NCBI GenBank assembly: GCA_910578555.1
Contig: CAJTPS010000004.1
Coordinates: forward strand, 180,215-244,214
Source: an uncultured Lachnospiraceae bacterium
GTDB lineage: Bacteria > Bacillota > Clostridia > Lachnospirales > Lachnospiraceae
DNA length: 64,000 bases
Direction: 5' to 3'
Below are positions 1 through 9,458 of this stretch, in pieces. Position 1 is the stretch's first letter, and each line of letters begins with the position of its first letter. The notes below the pieces were generated by a model. That model did not search any database, was not told the DNA's origin, and saw only the letters and a program-made list of their open reading frames with translations. Position numbers and translations under genes: made by a program.

Positions 1-3000
1 TCGTAACTCCTGTCTTCCAGTCAGACAAATCCGCCTTCACGATACTGAATGCGTCCGCATTAACCTTGCCGGTGAAAGAGCCCGTTCCGGTAACCGCTAC
101 CGAAGGCTTCTTGGCCGCATTTGCATCCGCTACCACCTTATTGTTCATGTAGGTCAGCTTATAATCCTTGCCTTCTGTCAGTCTCTTATTCTTATAGGTT
201 ACGGTAACACCCGGTTTCGCACCCTTCTTGGAATAAGGAGCCGTCTTGTCCACAGTAACCAGCAGGTTATTGCCCAGATCCGTCTGTGCCCACTTGATTG
301 CATTGATCTTAAAGGTCTTCTTGATCGTTCCGGTATACTTACCTGCACCCGTGAATGTCACTGTCGCCGTTCCCGGTCTGGTGTTATTGCTGTAGCTTAC
401 CGTATAGTCTTTACCCTTGGTCAGGGTTACACTCTGGCCTCTCTTGGCAGTCAATACTGCATTGGCCTGTTCGGCATTACCCTTAATCGGATCGATATCC
501 AGTTTCCCCTGCCACTTCGCCGTATCTACCTGCGCTACCTTAGACAGCTCTGTGCCTGTAATCTTGAAGGTCTTCGTTACGCTTCCGTAATATCCCTCCG
601 CTGACACACCGGTAATAATGACATTGGCTTTTCCTACGTTAGTGTTGTTGGCGTAGGATACGGTATAGCACGTATCCGCAACAGGTTCACTTCCGTTCTT
701 CACCGTAACTTCCGGCTCAAGCGCTGATCCGGTATACTCCTTGGAGGTATACTCCAGTGTGATCTTCAGCTTGCTCATATAAGTGCCGGTATCCTTTACC
801 GAAACCGCCTTGGTAACCGTGCCCGTATAGTTCTTCAGACCCGTAATTACCATTTCGTATTCGCCGACTTCTTTCACGCCATTAACCTGCGTCTTCTGTC
901 CGTTCGCACTTAACTGATAATACACTACCTGATATTCCTTAGCCGCAAGTTTCTTACCGTTATTGGTAATCTTCGACAGCGGTTTCTGCACGCTTCCGTT
1001 CGCAATTACAACATCCTTGTATTCGATACCCAGTTCCGCAACATTCTTCGGTACGATATTGAACTGTGCGGTCTCTGACATCTTGTAGTTGCCTTTGCCC
1101 TTGATCGTAACAGTCGCTGTTCCGACTGCTTTATTGTTCTTGTAGCTGACGGTATAGTCAATGCCTTCCGCCAGTCTGGTTGTTCCGTCATATACCTGCA
1201 GTACGTCTTCCGGAAGCTTAATGCTTAAACCTGTGTAGGTCTGATCCGGAATGCGTTTGATCTGCATGCCTTCCTGCAGGTCCATTCTAAAGTTCTCAGT
1301 GCCAAGCACTACCGTACCGCCGTCTGCTGCAGCGGGAACGTTGATTACGGCATTACCGCTCTCGTCTACAGGGTACTGTGTGCCGCTGTAGTAATCGATA
1401 ACCGCCATACCCGGTGTCTGTCCGCTTAACGTATAGGTCTGTTCTGCACCTGTAATGTTCAGTGCAACCGTCAGCGTAGTTCCGCCATAGCTTCTCTTAA
1501 AGACATCAAGCCCGCTATCTGTGCTGACTGTCTCACGGGAGCCCTTCGCAAACAGTTCGGAGTACATATTACGAATCGAAAGCATCTTCTTGTAGTGTGC
1601 AAGTGCCTGATTGTCACCAGTTACCTTGGACCAGTCGAAGTCTTTACGGTTCGTCTGGTACGGATAATTCTCCTCACCATTGCTCTCACCGATTTCTTCT
1701 CCGTAATAGATATAAACCTGTCCTTTCGCCGTAAGCTGTAAGGATGCAGCTACCAGCGCCAGCTGTTTCGCCTCTTCTTCGGTTTTATGCTTTTCATCAG
1801 TCAGTCTGTGTATAAAGCCCTGCTGGTCATGATTGCTTAAGAAAGCACCCAGAGAAGCAGTATTATCAATCGCACCGTTTCTTGCAGACAGGAAGCCTTC
1901 TACACCCGACAGATCACCTGTAACGAAGTTAGCTGCCTGTGCCGGGAAGTCAAAGTCAAGCAATGCGTCCATACGTCCTGTATTTAGCATACCCGTATCT
2001 GTTGCATAACCTGCGCCTGCCCACTCACCGATCATCTTGAAATCGGGATTGATCTCGGTCAATGCATTCTTAAATGCCGACCATGTCGTGTCGTCCACGT
2101 GTTTAACCGTATCTACACGGTAGTAGTCGATCGGATAACGGCTGATCCAGTTGGACTGCCACTCTACGATCAGTTCTCTTACTTCCGGGTCCTCTGTACG
2201 AAAATCAGGAAGCCCTGACAGAGAACTCATCTGGTCGCTGCCGGAAACGATCTCGTCGTTACCTCTCAACATCTTAATTGTTTCACCGTCTTCGTTCTTA
2301 AAATTCGTATTATAGTAGTCCGTGATCTCATCACCGTAACCGGCATGGTTGAGCACTACGTCTACCATGACTTTCATGCCCTTCGCATGAGCCGCATCCA
2401 GCAATGCACTGAATTCCGCCTCTGTTCCAAGATGGGCATCGATCTTCGTGAAATCTTTCGTCCAGTAACCTGTGTAACCCCATGCCTGTTTCACAACAGG
2501 ATCATTAACGCTGTTTGCAACAGTCTGGTTCTCCACGATCGGTGTGATCCAGATCGTATTCACACCCAGATCCTGCAGATAATCCAGCTTCTGGGTCAGA
2601 CCCGCGAAGTCACCGCCGTGGTAGCTGGAGTTCAAACCGTCATTTGTATCCGGATCGTAACTACCCGGCACACCGCCGTCATTGTTCGAGGAATTACCGT
2701 CGAAGAAACGGTCTGTCACTGCGAAGTAAACAACTGCCTCATCCCAGTCAAAATCAGAACCCTTACCGCGGTCTGTCACTGTAACCTTAACGTCTGTCTT
2801 ATACTCATTGTTATATACATCGTATATGGTGATCGGAAGCGTCTTCACACCTGCCGACGTACCCTGTTTTACTGCGATGGTAACTGCCAGCAACTCCGGA
2901 TCGATCTCAACAACGCCGCCGCCGAGCGCGCTCAAATCTACCGTCGCTCTTTCGACTACCTTAAGCTCATCCGTGTCTTCGATCTGCTCACCTTCTGAAT

Positions 3001-5704
3001 CTTTGGCATTTACCTTGATTGACAGGACGTTATTGTCATTATAATCCATCGTATCATTCTGGATCTCAGCTTCCATCTCTACATCCAGAAGATCATATTT
3101 CAATACCGAATATTCCGTTTCTGCAACTGTCTCTTTCAATTCGTTGAAAGCATCCAGTACATACTCTGCCGCGTCACTCGCTGTCTTCTTTCTGGCATAG
3201 CGATAGTAATGGTCACCCGGAACAAGCTGATCCAGAGTCCACTCATACCGCTGTTCCTCTGCATCGTATGTCATCTTCACGGTCTGAACAGAAGATGTTT
3301 CTGTCTGCTCATCCGCTGCCGTCTCAGCATCATCCGCCTTGGGCGCGATCAACTCGAGCGTTACATCTTCATAGCCTCCCTCGCTGCCTGCAAGGAATGC
3401 ATCGTCATCTCTGTAGTAGAAATTGATTTTCTTCTCTTTTGTATCAATCTCGTAACCTGTGTTGTAAGGGTAGGTGTAGGTAATGCCTTTGCCTTCCTCC
3501 ATTTTGATCTTAACGATGTTCTGATCTGCGGGCATCGGGCAGTTATAATCGTTACCGTCTTTCTCTCCCCAATGCGCTCCGCTATCATCTGTACGCTCCA
3601 GACAGAAGCTGATGCTGTCAACTCCATTCATAACCGGAACTAACGCCGTACCTGTACCGTCCTTGTCTTCGTCTTCAAAAGGTACAAAGCTATCACCATA
3701 TCCGCTGTTCCATGTATAGAAGAACCAGTCACGATCCGTCTGTGTGGTCCGGGCATATTCTACAACCAGATATCTGTCCGCCCCCTCTTTGATCTCTGGA
3801 AGCGTATCTGTCAACGGCTGTCCGAATACATAATACAGAGTAACTTCTTCTTTGCCTTCTGTATTATTGTATGTTCTGTCTACTCCATCCTGCCAGCCAT
3901 CCCAGGAACCCTTCGTACGGGATTTCATACCCAGGCTGGTAAAGCTCAGTTCTGCCGTTGCCTTCAGCCATTCCCTATCATCGGCAAGCTTTTCCTTTTC
4001 GGTGAACTCAACTGCAATGTTACCGCCGCCACCGCCATTTTCCCAAACCCAGAGATCTACGGCGTCCGTGCTCATTTCATGCATAGAGTCATAATAGTAG
4101 ATCGTATAGGTATATGTCGTGCTTACGACCTTAACCGTCACTTTAGATGTCTTATCTCCGGCTGTCGCGATCAGATCAAAGGTTTCGACATCTGCCGGGA
4201 AATCACTCTTAACTGCCACAGTAGCCGGCTTGTCTGCCGTTGCCGCCGTAAGCGTCACTTTGTCTTTCCATACTGCATCATCCGGCACCGAATAGGTTAC
4301 GGTTTCGTCTGTGGATTCCGCTGTTACATTTAACTTCGATGCGTCATCAGTAACAGTATACTCTTTGAATAATTTTAATGTCGCCGGTAATTCAACCGCC
4401 GCACCGCCAAGTACCGCATCCGGTGCCTGTCCGTTTACAAGACCCGGAACGATCACAATATTGTTAGAACCTATCTCTTTTACATGCAGCTGTTTCGGAT
4501 CAACGGCCCATACACCATCTACTTCAAACCCGTATTCATAAGAACCCGGTCCCATCTGGAACGTTTTCTCCCAATATCCGGTTGCAGGATCATAGGTCAT
4601 TTCTTCCGACGGCCAGCTTGATCCTGTCATCTGCCCTTTGATCGTCATCTTATTGGCAGAAGGTGCAAAATAATAGAAAGTCACTTCACCTTTCTCGCTG
4701 TCGATAACCGGAAGTTTGCCGTTTGAATCTTCCACGAGAGCCGAAGCCGCAACCTTAACAGTAACGGTACAAGTCTCACTGCCTCCTACCTGTGTTGCCG
4801 TCATGGTAAAAGTTTTGCTGACATCCCATGCTGCACCGACTGTAAGCTTCTGACTGCCGGCACTGCCGCTTAACTGGATAGTACCCTCGGTATCTGCTGC
4901 CGTAGTCTCGGCAGTCAGGCTGTACTCTACATTTACACCATCAATCTGAGCCGATAATTCCGTTTCAACTTCACGCGTTACGTTGATCGTAGTGTCGTTC
5001 ATACCGATGATTGTGAAGGAACGATTACCACCAGTTTCATATCCCTTCTCGCCCGCCACAAATTTGTATTCATATGCACCTGGATTAAGTGTTACAGTCG
5101 TACTCCAGACACTGTCTGCACCTTCCGTCAGGGTCGCCAGAGTTGACCAGCTTTCACCACTTTTGCCACCCTTAACTACAACAGGTTTCTCCTGAGACGG
5201 CGTAACAGGTACATTCTCTGATCCGTTGTACTCGGTAAACGACAATTCCGTTGCCACACAGGTAAAGGTCACTGCTTTCTCGTTAACCTCTGCCCCTGTC
5301 GTAGCAGTAGTGGCTGCCGGACTCTGGTTACCGCCGCCTGCTTCATTATTATCATCTGTATTAGGCGCAACGGGAGTATTCGAAGAATCGTCGCTCTCCG
5401 TATTCCCCGTCTGCGTATCGGGCGCCTGATCCGCTCCCGCATCATCTCCGCCCTCATCGCCTGTGGTATCGACTGCATTCGTCCCCACAGGATTTTGCAC
5501 ATCCTGATCCTCACCGGAGACTTGTCCGGTCTGATCGTCTTCCGGCTCACCTTCGTCGGTCTGCTCAGTCAGTACAGACAGCGTATCTTCCACACCGGGC
5601 TCTGCTGCCTGCACGGTCATGGACAGATTCGCCGGAGTTGACGTGATGAGCATCGCCGATGCCAATATGGCACTGAGCACTGTCTTCCAACATCTCTTTC
5701 TCAT
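1..5704 (-). CDS. Secreted multimodular GH13 alpha-amylase/pullulanase-type enzyme, C-terminus outside window
   Basis: Extracellular starch hydrolase cleaving alpha-glucans. 1901 codons lie in the window and the frame is still open at base 1. The ATG at 5704 follows an AGGAGG site by 7 bases. A signal peptide (residues 1-34, ending VQAA) is followed by an acidic, low-complexity linker to about residue 135. Two CBM48/E-set-like beta modules lie near 150-230 and 320-410, and two CBM41-like starch-binding modules near 530-620 and 640-745. The GH13 barrel spans about 985-1400 with all four conserved regions: DVVLNH (D1115), YRVDTVKH (nucleophile D1198), GEW (acid/base E1227) and SNHD (D1293). From about 1490 to the edge run repeated 80-100 residue beta modules of the YDG/YTG...DYTVSY.NN...GTATVTI type, likely a spacer to the cell surface. 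Exact substrate (amylose or pullulan) cannot be told. It is separated from the glycan locus and probably has a catabolic role. Confidence 0.9.
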   Translation of the reverse strand, partial: MRKRCWKTVLSAILASAMLITSTPANLSMTVQAAEPGVEDTLSVLTEQTDEGEPEDDQTGQVSGEDQDVQNPVGTNAVDTTGDEGGDDAGADQAPDTQTGNTESDDSSNTPVAPNTDDNNEAGGGNQSPAATTATTGAEVNEKAVTFTCVATELSFTEYNGSENVPVTPSQEKPVVVKGGKSGESWSTLATLTEGADSVWSTTVTLNPGAYEYKFVAGEKGYETGGNRSFTIIGMNDTTINVTREVETELSAQIDGVNVEYSLTAETTAADTEGTIQLSGSAGSQKLTVGAAWDVSKTFTMTATQVGGSETCTVTVKVAASALVEDSNGKLPVIDSEKGEVTFYYFAPSANKMTIKGQMTGSSWPSEEMTYDPATGYWEKTFQMGPGSYEYGFEVDGVWAVDPKQLHVKEIGSNNIVIVPGLVNGQAPDAVLGGAAVELPATLKLFKEYTVTDDASKLNVTAESTDETVTYSVPDDAVWKDKVTLTAATADKPATVAVKSDFPADVETFDLIATAGDKTSKVTVKVVSTTYTYTIYYYDSMHEMSTDAVDLWVWENGGGGGNIAVEFTEKEKLADDREWLKATAELSFTSLGMKSRTKGSWDGWQDGVDRTYNNTEGKEEVTLYYVFGQPLTDTLPEIKEGADRYLVVEYARTTQTDRDWFFYTWNSGYGDSFVPFEDEDKDGTGTALVPVMNGVDSISFCLERTDDSGAHWGEKDGNDYNCPMPADQNIVKIKMEEGKGITYTYPYNTGYEIDTKEKKINFYYRDDDAFLAGSEGGYEDVTLELIAPKADDAETAADEQTETSSVQTVKMTYDAEEQRYEWTLDQLVPGDHYYRYARKKTASDAAEYVLDAFNELKETVAETEYSVLKYDLLDVEMEAEIQNDTMDYNDNNVLSIKVNAKDSEGEQIEDTDELKVVERATVDLSALGGGVVEIDPELLAVTIAVKQGTSAGVKTLPITIYDVYNNEYKTDVKVTVTDRGKGSDFDWDEAVVYFAVTDRFFDGNSSNNDGGVPGSYDPDTNDGLNSSYHGGDFAGLTQKLDYLQDLGVNTIWITPIVENQTVANSVNDPVVKQAWGYTGYWTKDFTKIDAHLGTEAEFSALLDAAHAKGMKVMVDVVLNHAGYGDEITDYYNTNFKNEDGETIKMLRGNDEIVSGSDQMSSLSGLPDFRTEDPEVRELIVEWQSNWISRYPIDYYRVDTVKHVDDTTWSAFKNALTEINPDFKMIGEWAGAGYATDTGMLNTGRMDALLDFDFPAQAANFVTGDLSGVEGFLSARNGAIDNTASLGAFLSNHDQQGFIHRLTDEKHKTEEEAKQLALVAASLQLTAKGQVYIYYGEEIGESNGEENYPYQTNRKDFDWSKVTGDNQALAHYKKMLSIRNMYSELFAKGSRETVSTDSGLDVFKRSYGGTTLTVALNITGAEQTYTLSGQTPGMAVIDYYSGTQYPVDESGNAVINVPAAADGGTVVLGTENFRMDLQEGMQIKRIPDQTYTGLSIKLPEDVLQVYDGTTRLAEGIDYTVSYKNNKAVGTATVTIKGKGNYKMSETAQFNIVPKNVAELGIEYKDVVIANGSVQKPLSKITNNGKKLAAKEYQVVYYQLSANGQKTQVNGVKEVGEYEMVITGLKNYTGTVTKAVSVKDTGTYMSKLKITLEYTSKEYTGSALEPEVTVKNGSEPVADTCYTVSYANNTNVGKANVIITGVSAEGYYGSVTKTFKITGTELSKVAQVDTAKWQGKLDIDPIKGNAEQANAVLTAKRGQSVTLTKGKDYTVSYSNNTRPGTATVTFTGAGKYTGTIKKTFKINAIKWAQTDLGNNLLVTVDKTAPYSKKGAKPGVTVTYKNKRLTEGKDYKLTYMNNKVVADANAAKKPSVAVTGTGSFTGKVNADAFSIVKADLSDWKTGVT

Positions 5705-5835
5705 TTTCTTCCTCCTGTTCTGTTTCTTTTTACGGAAAACATCCTAAAGATTCCCCAGAGCTTTCCTCGCTTTCACGAAAATTCAACTTTGCCATCCCAC
5801 ATATGTAATTGGAATTTTCGTATTTTTTCGTATTT

Positions 5836-5841
5836 ATTATA
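5836..5841 (-). promoter_or_regulatory. Candidate -10 box for the amylase gene
   Basis: Perfect TATAAT on the minus strand, about 130 bases upstream of the amylase start codon, in an AT-rich context. No good -35 hexamer sits 16-18 bases upstream, so the promoter would need an activator or be weak. Inference from sequence only. Confidence 0.35.
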
Positions 5842-6041
5842 GCTCAAAAACTTAAATTCCTCTATTGACTTTCTGCCACACGTTTTCACTTCTTTTTTAT
5901 CTATTTTTACTAAAAGGGTGGAAAATAATACGAGAAATGCGGTCAAAATGCGAGAGCTTCCATCAACGATAAGTGTTTTATTTTTTCTATACTGCCTGAT
6001 AAAGCCGATTGTGTATAATATAGATTTTATGCCGAATGTCA

Positions 6042-6070
6042 TTGCATAGTATCTATTTTTATAATATATT
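6042..6070 (+). promoter_or_regulatory. Candidate promoter for PemK-like gene
   Basis: TTGCAT and TATATT separated by 17 bases, ending about 50 bases before the proposed TTG start at 6120. The -35 match is poor and the surrounding sequence is AT-rich, so chance occurrence is quite possible. Confidence 0.3.
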
Positions 6071-6119
6071 AATCATGTCGATCAATATAAAGGAAACTCA
6101 TGAAAGAGAGGTTATCTAG

Positions 6120-6877
6120 TTGTCAAAAAACTTTACTAAGGAAGATGTAATACAACAGAAGAAAGCAGGGATCGCTTTATTGATTTTGAAGAAAATTTTA
6201 TTCCGACTCAAAATATCGCATATAAAAGAGGAAACATTATTAAGTTAAACTTTGGCCTCAATATTGGAAGTGAGTATGGCGGGCTGCATTATGCAGTCGT
6301 GTTAGATAATAAAAACGAACATAACTCTCCTGTCTTAACAGTGGTTCCGCTTACTTCGATTAAAGATTCCAGGCAAGTACATAATAATAGTATAAATCTT
6401 GGAAATGAGATATACCGACTGCTAAAATTGAAATATGATACAATTTCAAAGGCTTTACAAGAGGAAGCAAATGAAATATCCGACATGATTGATTTATTCG
6501 ATTCACTTCTTGCAAGTACCGAAACCGCCCTGAATACCTGTAAAGAGGGGCATGAAAAAAACTCGCTGCCTGAACGATTGCAAGGCACCGCAAAATATTT
6601 AGACGAAGCCTCTCGTGTGCAGCGCATATGGATCAAAAAAGCCGACCATAATGTAGCAGAACAGGTTTACCTTGATAAAATTGGTACTGAAATATCCAGA
6701 ACGAAGGAAGGAAGCATAGCGCTCGTTAATCGGATCACTACCATAAGTAAAATGAGGATTTATGATCCAAGAAGTCTCACGGGTGTCCTTGCCGGTGTTT
6801 CCCTTTCAGAAGATAGCATGGATAAAATAAACAAAAAGATGAAAGAGCTCTATGTTTTCGAGAGAAAATTTTCATAA
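6120..6877 (+). pseudogene. PemK/MazF-like toxin family gene with apparent one-base frameshift
   Basis: The PemK/MazF family are ribosome-independent mRNA endonucleases or related proteins. A TTG at 6120, 8 bases after AGAGAGG, opens a frame reading MSKNFTKEDVIQQKKAG. This matches the expected N-terminus but runs out of frame at about 6170. The rest, beginning DRFIDFEENFIPTQ then YKRGNIIKLNFG, is in the next frame from 6170 and stops at 6877. The second frame alone has only a GTG at 6299, which would delete the first strands of the fold including the RGN segment, so it is unlikely to be the true start. One extra G in the GGG run at 6168-6170 would restore a single product of about 252 residues with a helical C-terminal extension. 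It could be a pseudogene, a sequencing error or programmed slippage. No antitoxin gene is adjacent. Confidence 0.65.
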
Positions 6878-7025
6878 ATTTTAGAAACCCTTTAGAAAGA
6901 ATTCAACGAATACTTTTCGTTGACTGTGGGCACATTATACCATATATTAAACAAGGAGGATAGTTTATCTCTCCTTCAAACATCGCCTTAAGGGCATAAA
7001 AGAAGATATAAGTTTATTATGTGAA

Positions 7026-7051
7026 GATCTCGTATTTATACGAGGTCTTTT
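7026..7051 (+). terminator. Rho-independent terminator after the PemK-like gene
   Basis: GATCTCGT and its near-perfect complement ACGAGGTC form an 8 bp stem (one G-T pair) with a 6-base loop, followed by TTTT on the plus strand. A second small inverted repeat, TCAACGAA/TTCGTTGA, lies at 6903-6923 nearer the stop codon but without a T tract. The remainder of the 280-base gap to the next gene shows no clear gene. Confidence 0.55.
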
Positions 7052-7157
7052 ACGCACGCTACGGATCTTCCCAATAATCATTGAACCATAGAATAGTTCT
7101 TATATCCCGATAAATACTAGCTTTTCCCATATTTATCGGAAATTTCATCCTGCGCCG

Positions 7158-8396
7158 TCATTTCATTATATCGTGAGCAGGAACATCCCTCCTATCCGTC
7201 AACAGATAATACCCCGTCATCATCAGCAGGAAATTCCTGCCGATATAGACCGAAATCAGATGCGCCTCCACCACGGTATAGACCGCCAGCGTCGTAAACA
7301 GCAGCAGTCCGCAGGCGTCTTTCCTTTTCCACAGCTTCCACAGCAGCATAAGCTGCGCAGTCACATAGAGTATCCCAGGCACAACTCCATAGCGGTAAAA
7401 GAGTTTCACCCACCCCATATCGAAGTAGTAATTCATATTATTGGGCTCGGAAAACGCCGACCATGTATGGATCATGCCGTCGTTCTTCTCGGAATCCGTC
7501 AGCGATACAATCCTGCCGTTAATATACCGGTCGATCCGCCCCAATGTCACGATATGCTGATTGTCCCGCGGATTCAGATAATAGAATTCATTCCATTTAG
7601 CGTCGCGCACCCTCTGGGCGCAAACCGCCGCATCCACGGAGAAGCCGAGACACAGTGCAAACATGAGCAGCCCGCACACATAGATTAACGCCTTCTCGCG
7701 CAGGAATTTACTGTAGCTGAGGATACACGCCCCCGCCAGAAAAGCAGTTGCAATCAACATGCTTGTCTTGGAGCCGGTCAGCATATAGACTCCCGCATTA
7801 AGCAGCATAATAAACAGATAAAGATACCATTTCATGCGTGCAAACCAGACATAGACTCCCGTCACCACCAGCATAAGGAACATGCACGACAACGCATTGG
7901 GGTGTCCCATTCCCAGTGTATAGCGGGTCTCCGCCGCCGGTTCCTCACCGATATAGAGCGTTGATTCCATCGGTTCGTGACCATACGCCTGCGTCAGACT
8001 GATTTCCCCGTATATGCCGCTTACGGACAGCGCCACGATCAGCAGACAGCCGGCCAGTGTTACCTGAAACGTATATTTTAACATCTGCCTGAGCGGAATG
8101 TCCTTACACGCCGCCACGAAAGTCACGATACGGATCAGATCGTTGGCTCCGGTGACCCGGTAGGACACCAACGCGGCAGCTTCCAGCAGAATAATCGCAC
8201 ACCACTGTCCCTTGCTGTAATCCGTCAGGATCAGCTTACAGGCAAAAATCAGGAAAGTGATCTGAAACAACCGCCCTTCGATCGGGTTAATATAGTTGCT
8301 TTTATCAATTATCACGATCAGAAGTTCAATGGTCAGCCCGATATAGAAAAGAAGCCACGGCAGCCTGCCTGATTTGATCTTACGGTATAATTCCAT
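7158..8396 (-). CDS. Wzy-like polysaccharide polymerase, polytopic membrane protein
   Basis: 412-residue protein with about ten hydrophobic segments, the size and look of O-antigen or capsule polymerases that join lipid-linked repeat units on the outer face of the membrane. Landmarks are RYTLGMGHPNALSCM in a large loop, MLTGSKTSM in a membrane segment, and a long extracytoplasmic loop before GWVKLFYRYGVVPG. This pattern resembles the RxxxxGxxHPN and GSRT-type features of Wzy proteins. ATG chosen after AGAGGAG (9-base spacing). It is the last gene of the locus and is separated from the preceding GT17-like gene by about 120 bases. Polymerases diverge strongly, so the family call rests on topology and these motifs. 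Confidence 0.65.
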   Translation of the reverse strand: MELYRKIKSGRLPWLLFYIGLTIELLIVIIDKSNYINPIEGRLFQITFLIFACKLILTDYSKGQWCAIILLEAAALVSYRVTGANDLIRIVTFVAACKDIPLRQMLKYTFQVTLAGCLLIVALSVSGIYGEISLTQAYGHEPMESTLYIGEEPAAETRYTLGMGHPNALSCMFLMLVVTGVYVWFARMKWYLYLFIMLLNAGVYMLTGSKTSMLIATAFLAGACILSYSKFLREKALIYVCGLLMFALCLGFSVDAAVCAQRVRDAKWNEFYYLNPRDNQHIVTLGRIDRYINGRIVSLTDSEKNDGMIHTWSAFSEPNNMNYYFDMGWVKLFYRYGVVPGILYVTAQLMLLWKLWKRKDACGLLLFTTLAVYTVVEAHLISVYIGRNFLLMMTGYYLLTDRRDVPAHDIMK

Positions 8397-8516
8397 TCAC
8401 TTATTCTCCTCTCTGCCCTGTGCTGCATGGCGTCCGCCAGCCGCATTCCCATACGCTGTGGCTGCATGCCGCTCACCGTCACCGCCGGTCTGTTGAACCG
8501 CTGTCCGGCTTCTGCG

Positions 8517-9458
8517 TCAGTGCCGCAGCACCCGTGCCGCCGCTCCATGCGCCCTGCGCAGCCATTTCTTGACCGTCAGCTTCAGCTTCTTCCACGCAAT
8601 CCCTGCCCGGCCGGTTTCGGGCGCAATCAGAAAAGCATACTCTTCCTGATGTTCCCGCAGATATTCCGGATAACTGTCATCTATCGGCACGCGGACGAAC
8701 TTCGCATTGCGGTCAAAAATATCCTCACCGCACAGCAGCCTGTCCACCGCCTCATTCAGATACCTCGATTTATTGTATTCCTGATGGGCCGCCGCCTGCA
8801 CTTTCACACCGATTCGCTTCGCCACATCCCGCTCGCCGTCACCGCCCATATAACCGAAATGCCAGCCGCCGTCAGCCACGCGCACACTGCGTGGATCATC
8901 CGGAGAGACCTCGCGCAGGAATACAATGCCCTCCCCCGGCAGATTCCGGAAACTGCAGATCTTGGTTCCAAGCCACTGCTTTCTCTCTACTCCTCGAAAT
9001 TCTCCGGTAATAGACAGCAGATTGCCCGAGATCTCCTCCATGTTGAGGAAGCAGTAAAACATTCGCTGCGCCAGATGATAAATTTTTCCAGCGTCAAACT
9101 CCCGCACGATCTTCTCTAATACTTTCGGATTCGGTATTTCATCCACATCACTGAAAATCACGATATCATCAGGCTTCGCATCCGACATCGCGCGAATGAG
9201 CTGGTTCTTCTGGAACTTATCCCGCTCATGCGTCGTCACGCCGCTCATCGGCGAATTATCCACCGCCACATAGCGGATCTTATCCTCAAATTCGCGAAAC
9301 ATATCTCTGTGTTTTGCGAAAATCATCTCCTTCGGTTCACCCGAAAAGGTCACCGTGGACTCTTCCAGCACAAACCTGTCCACATAAGGCGACAGAATCT
9401 GCATTCTCAGCTTCAGGATATCCAATTCATTGAAAAAAGGGATACAGTCATATATCAT
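8517..9458 (-). CDS. GT17-like glycosyltransferase
   Basis: 313 residues resembling family GT17 (beta-1,4-N-acetylglucosaminyltransferase III-like), an inverting GT-A family found in bacterial surface-glycan loci. It begins MIYDCIPFFNELDIL, typical of the family, and has a DVDEIP metal-binding DxD-type motif near residue 105 and a GGWHFGYMGG segment near 198. No signal peptide or membrane segment, so it acts in the cytoplasm on a lipid-linked acceptor. Its ATG overlaps the stop of the DUF5672 gene (ATGA), implying translational coupling. The donor sugar cannot be predicted from sequence. Confidence 0.75.
   Translation of the reverse strand: MIYDCIPFFNELDILKLRMQILSPYVDRFVLEESTVTFSGEPKEMIFAKHRDMFREFEDKIRYVAVDNSPMSGVTTHERDKFQKNQLIRAMSDAKPDDIVIFSDVDEIPNPKVLEKIVREFDAGKIYHLAQRMFYCFLNMEEISGNLLSITGEFRGVERKQWLGTKICSFRNLPGEGIVFLREVSPDDPRSVRVADGGWHFGYMGGDGERDVAKRIGVKVQAAAHQEYNKSRYLNEAVDRLLCGEDIFDRNAKFVRVPIDDSYPEYLREHQEEYAFLIAPETGRAGIAWKKLKLTVKKWLRRAHGAAARVLRH

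Larger units (their letters stand above)
5705..6119. other. AT-rich intergenic region between amylase and PemK-like gene
   Basis: Divergent regulatory gap of about 415 bases between the minus-strand amylase and the plus-strand toxin-like gene. It holds a perfect TATAAT on the minus strand (5836-5841), a possible plus-strand promoter near 6042-6070, and tandem TTTCGTAT repeats around 5816-5834. On the minus strand TGAAAGCG (5768-5775) matches half of the CcpA catabolite-repression consensus, but the other half does not match. An 89-codon minus-strand frame inside it has no good ribosome site and no recognisable family. Confidence 0.6.

Noticed and set aside
2345..3643. Plus-strand frames opposite the amylase (2345-2998 and 3209-3643)
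   Set aside because: Antisense shadows of the GH13 and CBM-coding region with Cys/Ile/Val-rich meaningless composition.
5768..5775. CcpA (cre) site before the amylase
   Set aside because: Only TGAAAGCG matches the consensus; the second half does not, so it cannot be claimed.
5773..6042. 89-codon minus-strand frame upstream of the amylase
   Set aside because: AT-rich, no ribosome site, no recognisable motif, and it overlaps the probable amylase promoter region.
7086..7160. Possible small gene remnant after the Wzy-like gene (MGKASIYRDIRTILWFNDYW on the minus strand) and the inverted repeat CCGATAAAT/ATTTATCGG at 7107-7139
   Set aside because: Only 23 codons with no ribosome site and no family recognised, and the inverted repeat has no T tract to act as a terminator. 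Too little to support a feature.
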